Part shown: positions 10,081 through 21,100 of the stretch, piece by piece | Position numbering within the stretch: position 1 is the first letter of the stretch | Layout: the number at the start of each line of letters is the position of its first letter | Assembly (NCBI GenBank): GCA_032718475.1 | Contig: JAUCBJ010007074.1 | Coordinates: 1 to 37,092, forward strand | Direction: 5' to 3' | Source: Nemertoderma westbladi | Lineage: Eukaryota; Xenacoelomorpha; Nemertodermatida; Nemertodermatidae | Length of the DNA stretch: 37,092 nt | Made by a program: the position numbers and the translations under genes | Notes under the pieces: generated by a model | Database searches by the model: none | What the model saw: the letters and a program-made list of their open reading frames with translations, nothing else | Told to the model about the DNA's origin: nothing

Positions 10081-10146
10081 CAGTAGTTTTTGTGCTGATG
10101 ATGCCCCAAAGGGGAGAAATTAATCCACTGTTTACATAATTATACT
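10081..10146 (+). ncRNA. Type I hammerhead ribozyme, left pLTR
   Basis: All core elements are present in order: CTGATGA at 10095-10101, stem II made by CCCC and GGGG around an AAA loop (10104-10114), GAAA at 10116-10119, a tiny stem III (AT/AT) and the cleavage triplet ATC ending at 10125. Stem I is formed by GTG before the core and CAC after the cleavage site, then an internal loop, then CAGTA (10081-10085) with TACTG (10142-10146). Self-cleavage would fall between 10125 and 10126. PLE pLTRs are known to carry type I hammerheads with very short stem III, so family and structure agree. The weak point is stem II's base, where T10102-A10115 must close over an unpaired G. It ends 17 bases before the ORF ATG. 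Confidence 0.88.
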
Positions 10147-12269
10147 GAAGTGTTTATTGGGCGATGAAACTCCTTGTTGTTTTAATAACTGTCACGATGT
10201 ATACAAACGCCCTGAAGTCGGCATGTCACTTTACTAATAATTTCAATGTTAATACTGGAGTGAAACGTGACATCCGCACGTGGTTCGTGACCAGACAGAA
10301 ATTAATTAGATTACCCTTGCAAATAGACTTTATGAAACGATGTAGGTCCAAAAATCTAACTCCAGCTTACCTAGCAGGGGTAGGTGGCCGAGGTTTAACG
10401 CGGCATGCGGGTTTGATGGACAGGTACGTGAACAGAGCGCTGACAATGGATATCGCTTGGTACCACGATATCCTGAGGCGTGAACGCGCGCGGGAGGGTC
10501 GGCTATCAAGAGGTTTTACGCAGTTCATCCAGGGGAAGATAGGAGCCGGTGTAGACAAGACGGAGGACTGGACCTGTCTGTCGAAGTTCGTCGAATTTTG
10601 GGTACGTCGGATCGGGGCCCAGGAGGAGGTTGAGAGAAAGCGAATTCTCGATCGGAAGCTAGGAGCGCTTTCGGCGACTAGTTCAAGACGAGTTAGGGAG
10701 GAGAAGGTTCCGTGGCTGGTACCCGATAGGATTGCACATCGACCTTTCGTGGGCCGGGACGACCTCGTGGGAACCGCGAAGGAAGTCGACAACGTAGTCA
10801 ATCTCTCCTCCAAACCCATCTCGGAGGAGGCTAAACGGGTGTTATCTTTAGGATTTAGTTTTGTGCCGAGAACACGCGTTGTGGAACAGGACCGGATGGA
10901 CGCACACACGTCGATCTCCAAGTTGGGAACGAGAATCCGTAATGCGATCAGGCGAAGGAACGCCAGACTGGAGGATACAGTTCAGGTAGAGAAACCCAGC
11001 CGGGATGAAGCCGCGAGCGGGGCGGTTGGACCGCGGAGTAGTGATGAGGAGTCGGTTATTTCATTTGCGGTCACGCCGGGAAGGGGTCGCCGGTCGGGCC
11101 CGGAGTTGGGAGCTGCGCCGAGTGCGACAATAGAAGACTGTACGGCAGCGTTTGGGGCTTTAGTTTTGGGTAACCCGCCAACGGGAGTGGCCCGCAGACT
11201 ATTCGCATGCTCCACCCCTGTGACCCCGCCGAGCGGGGAAGGACCCGGGGCGGGTTCCGGTTCTAGGGAGTGTTTAGAGATGTGCGATGAGGTTTCGAAC
11301 GGTTTATCGACAGCTGCGGGGTGTGTCAGCACCCCGTCGCGGAGCGTGGGGGGGGTATTTCCCAAACGTGGAGGTGGCCCGCACGTCCCGATGGAGCGAC
11401 GTATCCCCGAGCTAGGGGCGACTAGAAATAGGGATGGTGAGGGCAGTGGGAGGGCGCCATTGGACTATAGGCAATTATACGTTCCGAGGAAGTTCCGGTA
11501 CGTCGCACCAAGGGTCGAGGACGAGGCGGTGGAGGGATTTATGGCGGAATTACATAAGGCGATCGACGGTGCCGACGGGAGGGCGAGCGGTGTTGGCCGA
11601 GGCGGGGAGGGTGTGGGTATCTCAGAGAAGGATTTGAGACTGCTGCGGGAACTTAGGGGGGATAAAGAACTCGCTTTCGTTAGGGGAGACAAGACAGGAA
11701 ACGTCGTTGTTGTAGACAGGGAGCTGTTGGATTTAGAGATGAGGAGAAACGTTGGCGACCGTGAGATGTTCGAGAAGTTGGACGGTGATCCGACTTCGAA
11801 ATATCGGGATGAACTCTATCGGACGGTACAGAACATGGCGTTAGAAGATAAGGACTTAAGTTCATACCTGGTTCCGAAGAACCCAACTCAGGGTTATGTG
11901 TTCCCTTTAGTTAAGGACCACAAACCGGTTTCTGAGTGGATCGACTGGGGAGGGGGCAGGAAGTTCCCGAAGGTTAGAGCTATCGTATCGTCGAGAGGAA
12001 CCCTAGCGGAGAGGGCCGGGAAGTGGCTAAACTCGGTCCTTCAGCCTCTAATGTTGAGGATGCCCCACTACGTGCAGGATTCGCGTTCGGCAAGGGAGGC
12101 GGTCCCGAGCCGCCCATTGTCCACGGCAACGTTCATGTCTTTGGACGTCGTGGACATGTACCCCTCTGTAGACCACGATGTCGCCGTGCGCGCGATCGAG
12201 GCGGTGATTGGGGAGAATATGGAGATTTTGGAGGACTCTGGGTTTACTTTGGGGCAGGTTATGCTTATA

Positions 12270-12335
12270 GGGTTATTCCAGCCAAATTCAACAAATGGGG
12301 TGGCGCACACCCTCTCAGAATTCATTGAAAATTTA
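12270..12335 (+). repeat. Left terminal inverted repeat of the DNA transposon
   Basis: Partner of 15425-15495. CCAAATTCAACAAAT is identical between the two ends after reverse complementing; the outer ten bases differ at two positions. Confidence 0.8.
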
Positions 12336-12347
12336 ATCATGTTATGA

Positions 12348-13163
12348 TGATGTGGTTAAAAACTGGTAGCCATAATTTCAGCTCATTTGGTCCTTTTATT
12401 CTCAAGTTACATGGTGTTCAAGTTTCTGAATTGTAAAAATATTGGAAATTTAAAACCTGAATATTTTGTACTCTGACAACTTGTTGGGTGATACTTTTTT
12501 AATAAATGATACCTCTTATAATAAGGCTGTATCCTATAAGTCAATAAACATACAACCGATAGTCAGAGCCTTAACATACGCGATTGAAATTACACCAAAA
12601 ATACAAATTTTGTTGATTTTTGTGACACCATTTAGAAATCTCTGCATGTCTGTTGGAAATTCAAATGTTTCTTAACTATATTGTGCATTATCCATGACAC
12701 GTTTTAATAATGAATTAAGGGCCAACAACTTATCAGAGGTGTGCTATCGAAAAAATAAGTGCATACGATTTTGATTTTTTGCTAACTTTGAAGTGTCAGA
12801 AATCAGCTCTGACTAAAAATATCTCCCCAAAAAGTAGATAATTTGTTTATTCAACCTATTGTTCAATTGTATGATAATTTTCAATCACCAACAGGATCAA
12901 GTTATTATCTAAAAATGTTCTTTAACGTGACAAGTAATTGAAAAAAAAGAATATTTTCATTCAATGTAATTTCAATCTGAAAGTACGTTATTGCCTAGGA
13001 AGGAAATAATATGTTTTATAGTACATAATATAGATATTTATTGCAATTAAACGGACCAACAGCTTTGCAGAGAAAAAACAAACTACAATCTATTAAACTT
13101 GAATAACCAGGGTACTGTATTTATTATATATAAGTAGCGAATTTATATATTACATAATTCTTC
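12348..13163. other. Left internal, AT-rich part of the DNA transposon
   Basis: No coding signal. Subterminal words such as GCCAACA followed by TATCAGAG near 12722-12738 recur in related form near 14741-14760, which may be repeated transposase-binding DNA. Confidence 0.4.
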
Positions 13164-13913
13164 TTAAATGTTCGAAAATTTGAACTGTCCTCTGGTTCCA
13201 ACGGGTAGTGGTGGTTCGAGAGTTTTTACGATGTCATCAGTGGGATAACTATGTATATCATCCTTCTCGGGCCACCTGTAGTATCCACCAGCCCTGTCCA
13301 TGACTTTCACACACACGTACCCCTCACTTGACGTGTACTGCACCTCTCCTGGGTAATGATCTTCCTCATAGTACACAAGTACCCATTGACCAACGCTGTA
13401 GTTGGGTTCCTTTCCTGAGGTTGACTGTTCCTCATCCGTGATGGACTCCCTGGTGATACCTTGAACAATGTTTATCACTGTTGCAAGGTTGTCATCGCCA
13501 TCTGACACTGTTCGGCAAGCTAATTTGCCACTGGGAAGAACATCAAAACGGTGATACGACCTTGTCCCAGGTATTTTTGAGGCATCCTCAAACCGAACTT
13601 CCTGCTCCTTGGTCACAGACTCCACTTCCTTGGCATCGACCCAAATAAATCTTATCCCAGTAATATTAACATCAGCAGCAGTAAACATCTCCTCAGCATT
13701 AGTTATTTGGTCCTCTATAGGTCTCTGCAGACTCATCCTAGTGATTATTCGCTTCACAGTGCCGCCAATCCCATCACACGGGCTCTTGCCATGACTGGTG
13801 GCAAAGAAGTGCCAGGTAGCATATAGGCCTAGTTTACCACTAGGCGCAAATAAATTGAGGCTATTAGGGATACTAACACCTACCGTGTCCCCGCCAACAT
13901 TCTGTTAGGAAGT
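13164..13913 (-). pseudogene. C-terminal part of a putative transposon protein with a WHFFATSHGK/CDGIGG motif
   Basis: The minus frame is open from a stop near 13914 down to the TAA at 13166-13164, about 250 codons; the first Met is only at 13757, and similarity-bearing residues lie upstream of it, so the fragment lacks its start or begins inside an exon. Upstream residues read GLYATWHFFATSHGK, then SPCDGIGGTVKR, a His/Lys/Cys/Asp/Gly block that looks like a conserved catalytic or metal site. Further on come ITGIRFIWVD and IPGTRSYHRFDVL. The last 70 residues (VGQWVLVYYEEDHYPGEV, then YRWPEKDDI) resemble a small beta-barrel of Tudor or SH3 type. From memory, similar reading frames occur as uncharacterised proteins in other invertebrates, but I cannot confirm that. 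It is the only coding remnant in this transposon, hence a transposase candidate by position. The N-terminal part of the gene is not found. Confidence 0.6.
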
Positions 13914-15424
13914 TGCCGTGCCCATCTAGGCAACCAAAATTCTAGATAAGAACACCAGGCTAGCTATTTGTAACAGTACGCCTACTGTAGTAAACTAACA
14001 CATTTCTTCTTACTGTAGTATTAGGGACCTGGTAAATTAAATTGCCGAATTCTGGGCGTAGTATTAACCTTATGCCTGAATTTGAGTCCTGGAAATACGC
14101 AAAAGGGGAAGGAACCTTATCATTCGTGAGTATTGGACCTACAAGTTACAAAATTAGAATATTTGTAAAATGCACACCGGACCCAGTAATTATATATGTG
14201 AAGGAGCAAAACTGACTTTGACTGTTTAGAATCAAGACTCACACGCGTTAGAAATTATTTACACCTCAAAATATATAAAATAATTTTTGTCCGTACTGCG
14301 CTTTGCCCGCTAGTTAGACCTTTCTGCACCTAGCTAGCATATCTCTATCCCAACCATATAAATCACACCGCGGCAAAGTATACGAGCGCCCTTAGTCCGT
14401 CAGTGAGTCAGCCTGATTTTAGGATTCGCTGCGCGGGATTTTGTTTTATCGAAGTTTGTCCGTTCGTAGACTGTTTTCTGCCTCACCGGTTATAAGAGAC
14501 CGATACTGCAATATATATTCGCTTACTTAGAGTTTACTGTTTTGGTGAGAAGGTCGGATTTATGTTTTGATTCACAAACTTTACAGTAGGATATTGCAGG
14601 GTATTTTGTTACTGTCTCTTCGAATACCAACCCTTACAAAGTCACCAATTGTAACTCGGCTCTGATAATCTGTTGGACCAACTAACATTAAATGTCATTA
14701 TTAGTATCCATCAACGAACATAATAGCACATTTATTAATTGCCAACACCCTATCAGAGCGTCATAATTGATAAAAATTAAAGTAATTTTTTGGTAAAATT
14801 TAATTACACTTATTCCATATATCACAAGACCAAGGTCCTGTTGGTTTCTATAAATTTGTGTGAATATTAGCCATAGGCTAAAGTAACATCTCCGAAAATT
14901 TCCAGTTATAATATATTATCAGAGCTGAGTGGTATCATGTGAAAGTTGACAAAATTTACAAAAAACTCAAAAAGTGCCCATTTAAATTATCAATACCTTC
15001 AATCTGATAAGCTGTTGCCGTGAAGAACATATTTAAATGGCTGCCTGAATACTGTATCACATTGATTTAAATGTTTCTAACAACCAACTGGCAATCAGAT
15101 GCGAATGATAGCACCTCAAAAACTACCAAAATTAATAAAAATGCATAAATAGGGGAATTTTACTCATTTCATTTGAGCCTCTGCAAATTGGTTGGATATT
15201 TGTTTTGTTGACGACTGAAAGTTTGACATATTAGGCACTAGATATACAAAATTTGACAATCAACCATTTGTCAGAAAATTTTCACAGGGGTACTAATAAC
15301 ATGTAGTCTTTCAAAAATTGACAATTTATCGTATTTCACAGGGGAATATCTCAAGTTTGGATGTACGGATTTGCTAAAAAATTTCAGGCCTTTCTTATAT
15401 CGCTATAAACATTGTGTATAATTA
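13914..15424. other. Right internal, AT-rich part of the DNA transposon
   Basis: No open frame of note on either strand. The more GC-rich stretch around 14290-14480 would lie upstream of the minus-strand ORF and could hold its promoter or 5'UTR, but no specific signal is visible. Confidence 0.4.
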
Positions 15425-15495
15425 ATTTCAACAAAATCTGAGGAGGTGAGCGCCACTGAATTTCTGAAATTTGTTGAATTTGGATGGAATGACTC
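15425..15495 (-). repeat. Right terminal inverted repeat of the DNA transposon
   Basis: Reverse complement partner of 12270-12335. It is followed directly by the second TATA (15496-15499). Confidence 0.8.
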
Positions 15496-16758
15496 TATAT
15501 TAAAATTTGTGCTGACTCGTGCATATTTTGGGTTTGAAGGTGCTTTTTATGTTTTAGTAAAGGGTCTAGGGATGGGAGGCCCCTCGGGGAAGGTTCTGGC
15601 GGTCCTGGTGGTAGACCGTATCCACACCCACGTGGGTTTGGTTGCCAGGTTCAGCGCCATATATTTCAAAACGTTTGTGGACGATGGCGAGGCTATTTGG
15701 GATGGGGAATTGGACGACGCCGTGAAGGAGGCGATCGTCGAGCGTTACGGGGCGGCGTGTGAGGCCGTATACGGTAAAGGGGGGATTCGTTTCACTTTCG
15801 AATTCTCGAACACCAGTTCAGTGTTCCTGGACTTAGAGTTAGTTTTGGAGCCGGGTCGGGGAATAGTGAGTTCGGTTTATTTTAAACCGCTCACTAGAAG
15901 GTTGCCCATTCCTGGATCCAGTTTGCACGACCGAAAGGTTCTGCAGGGTGTGGTGAAGGGCCAGCTGACACGTTTTGCGAGGTTGACAAGGACAACCAGG
16001 GAGTATGAGAGTGCGAGGGACCGTTATTTAACGGATTGCTGGGTGTCCGGGTATAGTGAAGGGTTTTTGAACGAGGCCCGGGGTTGGGACCCGGAACGGT
16101 TACGGGACTCGACTGGTGTCAACCGGGAGGGCAGGGTCCAGGCGGAGAAGGACAAGTTTTACTTTGGGGTAGACCGTAGGTTCGCTGAGGTCGTTAAGCC
16201 GGTCATGCGGCGGTATCGGCGGGTGTTGGGAGAGAGTGGGATGGGAGTTGCGTGCAATCTTTACGCGGGTCGGAGTTTGGGTAATATGTTGGTTCAGAAG
16301 CGGCCGCCGGCTAAGGGGAGGGGAAGCAGTAGATGCGGGTCCCGGGCGGGGTGCAAAACATGCGACGCCATGTTCGACATGGCCCGAACCCCATGGGGTG
16401 AGAAGATTAAAGGGGTTTTCACGTGTTTGTCCCACGGGGTACTTTATCTGTTGACCTGCACCAACCACCCGGGGGGGTATTATTTGGGCCAGACTGAGCA
16501 AACCATTAGGGATAGGATGACGGGTCACCGATCGGCCATGGGCAGGTACGTGAAGGAAGTGCACCCTGACCAAGAGAACATGGGGGAGTATGTGCTGTTG
16601 GATCACTTTGCCCAGTGCGGGTTAGGGTGTCTCAGGGTCACGGGGTTTAGGAGCTACAGGTCGGACGAGGATAGGATCCACGCCGAGGCGAACTATATTT
16701 TCAAGTTTAGGCCCCCATGGAACAGAATGGTCCCGGCGGTTTGACACGGTCGGGGTTA

Positions 16759-17624
16759 TAGTTTGGTGTTTGGGCGCGATTTGTGCCGTTAATACTGCCA
16801 TGTGCCTTTTGTACTGTATATACAAATTTAGTTTCAGTTAGATTTGCCTCGATTTAGCTTTAGTATCAGTTACCTGTTGGTTCTTTGGTTTGGTGTTTGG
16901 GCGCGTTTTGTGCCGTTAATACTGCCATGTGCCTTTTGTACTGTATATACAAATTTAGTTTCAGTTAGATTTGCCTCGATTTAGCTTTAGTATCAGTTAC
17001 CTGTTGGTTCTTTGGTTTGGTGTTTGGGCGCGTTTTGTGCCGTTAATACTGCCATGTGCCTTTTGTACTGTATATACAAATTTAGTTTCAGTTAGATTTG
17101 CCTCGATTTAGCTTTAGTATCAGTTACCTGTTGGTTCTTTGGTTTGGTGTTTGGGCGCGTTTTGTGCCGTTAATACTGCCATGTGCCTTTTGTACTGTAT
17201 ATACAAATTTAGTTTCAGTTAGATTTGCCTCGATTTAGCTTTAGTATCAGTTACCTGTTGGTTCTTTGGTTTGGTGTTTGGGCGCGTTTTGTGCCGTTAA
17301 TACTGCCATGTGCCTTTTGTACTGTATATACAAATTTAGTTTCAGTTAGATTTGCCTCGATTTAGCTTTAGTATCAGTTACCTGTTGGTTCTTTGGTTTG
17401 GTGTTTGGGCGCGATTTGTGCCGTTAATACTGCCATGTGCCTTTTGTACTGTATATACAAATTTAGTTTCAGTTAGATTTGCCTCGATTTAGCTTTAGTA
17501 TCAGTTACCTGTTGGTTCTTTGGTTTGGTGTTTGGGCGCGTTTTGTGCCGTTAATACTGCCATGTGCCTTTTGTACTGTATTTACAAATTTAGTTTCAGT
17601 TGGATTTGCCTCGATTTAGCTTTA
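16759..17624 (+). repeat. 127-bp minisatellite, middle array (7 units)
   Basis: TGCCATGTGC begins at 16796, 16923, 17050, 17177, 17304, 17431 and 17558, a perfect 127 period. Variant markers are GGGCGCGA rather than GGGCGCGT before the first and sixth units, and TTTACAAATT in the last. The same markers occur at the same ordinal positions in the right array. Confidence 0.95.
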
Positions 17625-17812
17625 ACATAAGGCTCTCTGTTGTTAATACTGCCCTATGCCATTTGTACTGTAAATAGTATTTCGTACTGTAGTTGTTATC
17701 TCGCATACATAAGGCTCTCTGTTGTTAATACTGCCCTATGCCATTTGTACTGTAAATGCATACATAAGGCTCTCTGTTGTCAATACTGCCCTATGCCATT
17801 TGTACTGTAAAT
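17625..17812 (+). repeat. ACATAAGGCTCTCTGTTGT repeat, middle pLTR
   Basis: Units begin near 17627, 17704 and 17759; the last two are 55 bases apart. The left pLTR has an 82-base spacing instead and the right pLTR has one extra 55-base unit. Confidence 0.85.
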
Positions 17813-18066
17813 GGTAACGCACGGCCCTGCCTGATCACGTCTCGGTGCCAGACTGATTGATTTGTTTCTATGACTAAGAGTTCAGTTGTTTATTTATGTT
17901 GTCAGCTCTACGGACCGGTGCTGCACGCTTCTTATAACCACATAGCAACCGTACTGCCGTAGGCGGAGTGTTGTTATTTGTACTGTACATATACATCGGT
18001 TTTATACATCGACTGGTAGTCTATTTCAGTATTTGTTAGTGTTTTCTGTTTGGCCTAACTGTAGTG

Positions 18067-18133
18067 CAGTAGTTTTTGTGCTGATGATGCCCCAAAGGGG
18101 AGAAATTAATCCACTGTTTACATAATTATACTG
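18067..18133 (+). ncRNA. Type I hammerhead ribozyme, middle pLTR
   Basis: Same sequence as the left copy: CTGATGA at 18081-18087, GAAA at 18102-18105, predicted cut between 18111 and 18112, distal stem I CAGTA 18067-18071 with TACTG 18129-18133. Between this cut and the next one lie exactly 4810 bases, a unit-length PLE RNA. Confidence 0.88.
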
Positions 18134-18149
18134 AAGTGTTTATTGGGCG

Positions 18150-21100
18150 ATGAAACTCCTTGTTGTTTTAATAACTGTCACGATGTATACAAACGCCCTG
18201 AAGTCGGCATGTCACTTTACTAATAATTTCAATGTTAATACTGGAGTGAAACGTGACATCCGCACGTGGTTCGTGACCAGACAGAAATTAATTAGATTAC
18301 CCTTGCAAATAGACTTTATGAAACGATGTAGGTCCAAAAATCTAACTCCAGCTTACCTAGCAGGGGTAGGTGGCCGAGGTTTAACGCGGCATGCGGGTTT
18401 GATGGACAGGTACGTGAACAGAGCGCTGACAATGGATATCGCTTGGTACCACGATATCCTGAGGCGTGAACGCGCGCGGGAGGGTCGGCTATCAAGAGGT
18501 TTTACGCAGTTCATCCAGGGGAAGATAGGAGCCGGTGTAGACAAGACGGAGGACTGGACCTGTCTGTCGAAGTTCGTCGAATTTTGGGTACGTCGGATCG
18601 GGGCCCAGGAGGAGGTTGAGAGAAAGCGAATTCTCGATCGGAAGCTAGGAGCGCTTTCGGCGACTAGTTCAAGACGAGTTAGGGAGGAGAAGGTTCCGTG
18701 GCTGGTACCCGATAGGATTGCACATCGACCTTTCGTGGGCCGGGACGACCTCGTGGGAACCGCGAAGGAAGTCGACAACGTAGTCAATCTCTCCTCCAAA
18801 CCCATCTCGGAGGAGGCTAAACGGGTGTTATCTTTAGGATTTAGTTTTGTGCCGAGAACACGCGTTGTGGAACAGGACCGGATGGACGCACACACGTCGA
18901 TCTCCAAGTTGGGAACGAGAATCCGTAATGCGATCAGGCGAAGGAACGCCAGACTGGAGGATACAGTTCAGGTAGAGAAACCCAGCCGGGATGAAGCCGC
19001 GAGCGGGGCGGTTGGACCGCGGAGTAGTGATGAGGAGTCGGTTATTTCATTTGCGGTCACGCCGGGAAGGGGTCGCCGGTCGGGCCCGGAGTTGGGAGCT
19101 GCGCCGAGTGCGACAATAGAAGACTGTACGGCAGCGTTTGGGGCTTTAGTTTTGGGTAACCCGCCAACGGGAGTGGCCCGCAGACTATTCGCATGCTCCA
19201 CCCCTGTGACCCCGCCGAGCGGGGAAGGACCCGGGGCGGGTTCCGGTTCTAGGGAGTGTTTAGAGATGTGCGATGAGGTTTCGAACGGTTTATCGACAGC
19301 TGCGGGGTGTGTCAGCACCCCGTCGCGGAGCGTGGGGGGGGTATTTCCCAAACGTGGAGGTGGCCCGAACGTCCCGATGGAGCGACGTATCCCCGAGCTA
19401 GGGGCGACTAGAAATAGGGATGGTGAGGGCAGTGGGAGGGCGCCATTGGACTATAGGCAATTATACGTTCCGAGGAAGTTCCGGTACGTCGCACCAAGGG
19501 TCGAGGACGAGGCGGTGGAGGGATTTATGGCGGAATTACATAAGGCGATCGACGGTGCCGACGGGAGGGCGAGCGGTGTTGGCCGAGGCGGGGAGGGTGT
19601 GGGTATCTCAGAGAAGGATTTGAGACTGCTGCGGGAACTTAGGGGGATAAAGAACTCGCTTTCGTTAGGGGAGACAAGACAGGAAACGTCGTTGTTGTAG
19701 ACAGGGAGCTGTTGGATTTAGAGATGAGGAGAAACGTTGGCGACCGTGAGATGTTCGAGAAGTTGGACGGTGATCCGACTTCGAAATATCGGGATGAACT
19801 CTATCGGACGGTACAGAACATGGCGTTAGAAGATAAGGACTTAAGTTCATACCTGGTTCCGAAGAACCCAACTCAGGGTTATGTGTTCCCTTTAGTTAAG
19901 GACCACAAACCGGTTTCTGAGTGGATCGACTGGGGAGGGGGCAGGAAGTTCCCGAAGGTTAGAGCTATCGTATCGTCGAGAGGAACCCTAGCGGAGAGGG
20001 CCGGGAAGTGGCTAAACTCGGTCCTTCAGCCTCTAATGTTGAGGATGCCCCACTACGTGCAGGATTCGCGTTCGGCAAGGGAGGCGGTCCCGAGCCGCCC
20101 ATTGTCCACGGCAACGTTCATGTCTTTGGACGACGTGGACATGTACCCCTCTGTAGACCACGATGTCGCCGTGCGCGCGATCGAGGCGGTGATTGGGGAG
20201 AATATGGAGATTTTGGAGGACTCTGGGTTTACTTTGGGGCAGGTTATGCTTATATTAAAATTTGTGCTGACTCGTGCATATTTTGGGTTTGAAGGTGCTT
20301 TTTATGTTTTAGTAAAGGGTCTAGGGATGGGAGGCCCCTCGGGGAAGGTTCTGGCGGTCCTGGTGGTAGACCGTATCCACACCCACGTGGGTTTGGTTGC
20401 CAGGTTCAGCGCCATATATTTCAAAACGTTTGTGGACGATGGCGAGGCTATTTGGGATGGGGAATTTGACGACGCCGTGAAGGAGGCGATCGTCGAGCGT
20501 TACGGGGCGGCGTGTGAGGCCGTATACGGTAAAGGGGGGATTCGTTTCACTTTCGAATTCTCGAACACCAGTTCAGTGTTCCTGGACTTAGAGTTAGTTT
20601 TGGAGCCGGGTCGGGGAATAGTAAGTTCGGTTTATTTTAAACCGCTCACTAGAAGGTTGCCCATTCCTGGATCCAGTTTGCACGACCGAAAGGTTCTGCA
20701 GGGTGTGGTGAAGGGCCAGCTGACACGTTTTGCGAGGTTGACAAGGACAACCAGGGAGTATGAGAGTGCGAGGGACCGTTATTTAACGGATTGCTGGGTG
20801 TCCGGGTATAGTGAAGGGTTTTTGAACGAGGCCCGGGGTTGGGACCCGGAACGGTTACGGGACTCGACTGGTGTCAACCGGGAGGGCAGGGTCCAGGCGG
20901 AGAAGGACAAGTTTTACTTTGGGGTAGACCGTAGGTTCGCTGAGGTCGTTAAGCCGGTCATGCGGCGGTATCGGCGGGTGTTGGGAGAGAGTGGGATGGG
21001 AGTTGCGTGCAATCTTTACGCGGGTCGGAGTTTGGGTAATATGTTGGTTCAGAAGCGGCCGCCGGCTAAGGGGAGGGGAAGCAGTAGATGCGGGTCCCGG

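Larger units (their letters stand above)
9147..10163 (+). repeat. Left pLTR of the PLE array (5'-truncated)
   Basis: It begins inside a 127-bp repeat unit and contains nearly four such units, then a segment of about 90 bases (9601-9690) that is absent from the other two pLTRs, then two 82-bp-spaced repeats beginning at 9691 and 9773, and the shared terminal region with the hammerhead. Because the middle and right pLTRs lack the 90-base segment, this pLTR is a different version from theirs. Confidence 0.85.
12270..15495. mobile_element. DNA transposon with imperfect TIRs and TATA target duplication, superfamily unassigned
   Basis: Comparison with unit 2 (20241-20270) gives exact boundaries: ATGCTTATA then the element, then TATATTAAAA, against the uninterrupted ATGCTTATATTAAAA, so TATA is duplicated (12266-12269 and 15496-15499). 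The left end begins GGGTTATTCCAGCCAAATTC; the right end, reverse-complemented, begins GAGTCATTCCATCCAAATTC. Similarity continues for about 60 bases, including CAACAAAT, TGGCGC and CTCAGA, with one small indel. One coding remnant lies inside on the minus strand. A four-base TATA duplication with these ends does not let me name the superfamily; several class II groups make four-base duplications. Confidence 0.88.
10164..16744 (+). pseudogene. PLE reverse transcriptase / GIY-YIG endonuclease, unit 1 (split by a DNA transposon)
   Basis: Coding runs 10164-12269, is broken by the transposon at 12270-15495 plus a duplicated TATA, and resumes to the stop at 16742-16744; 1116 codons without the insertion. 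Residue map on that numbering: hydrophobic start (MKLLVVLITV), long N-terminal region with a low-complexity Gly/Pro/Ser stretch at about 260-430, DKTGNVVVVD near 510, FPLVKDHKP near 578, RAIVSS near 603, motif A SLDVVDMYPS near 658, motif B GLGMGGPSGK near 724, motif C FVDDG near 760, FLDLELVL near 810, a zinc-binding-like CGSRAGCKTC near 980, then the endonuclease with YLLTC near 1017, YYLGQTEQTIRDRM near 1029 and a late Glu in HAEANYIF near 1095. This is the RT plus GIY-YIG order of Penelope-type elements, which prime on target DNA. The N-terminal part is longer than in many PLEs. Reading continues 78 bases into the transposon before a stop. The break separates motifs A and B, so unit 1 cannot make active RT. 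Confidence 0.93.
16745..18149 (+). repeat. Middle pLTR of the PLE array
   Basis: It starts after the unit 1 stop codon and ends at the unit 2 ATG. It holds a seven-unit 127-bp minisatellite (16759-17624), then the 82/55-bp repeats (17625-17812), the shared region with GGTAACGCACGG, and a hammerhead. It therefore serves as 3'UTR of unit 1 and as leader of unit 2. Confidence 0.9.

Noticed and set aside
12266-12273. A two-base TA target duplication (mariner-type) for the transposon in PLE unit 1
   Set aside because: Against the uninterrupted unit 2 sequence the duplicated bases are TATA; a TA duplication would leave two bases unaccounted for.
16100-16606. Antisense open frames in the PLE (168, 184, 127 residues), repeated in both units
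   Set aside because: They are shadows of the GC-rich sense ORF, duplicated because the units are duplicated.
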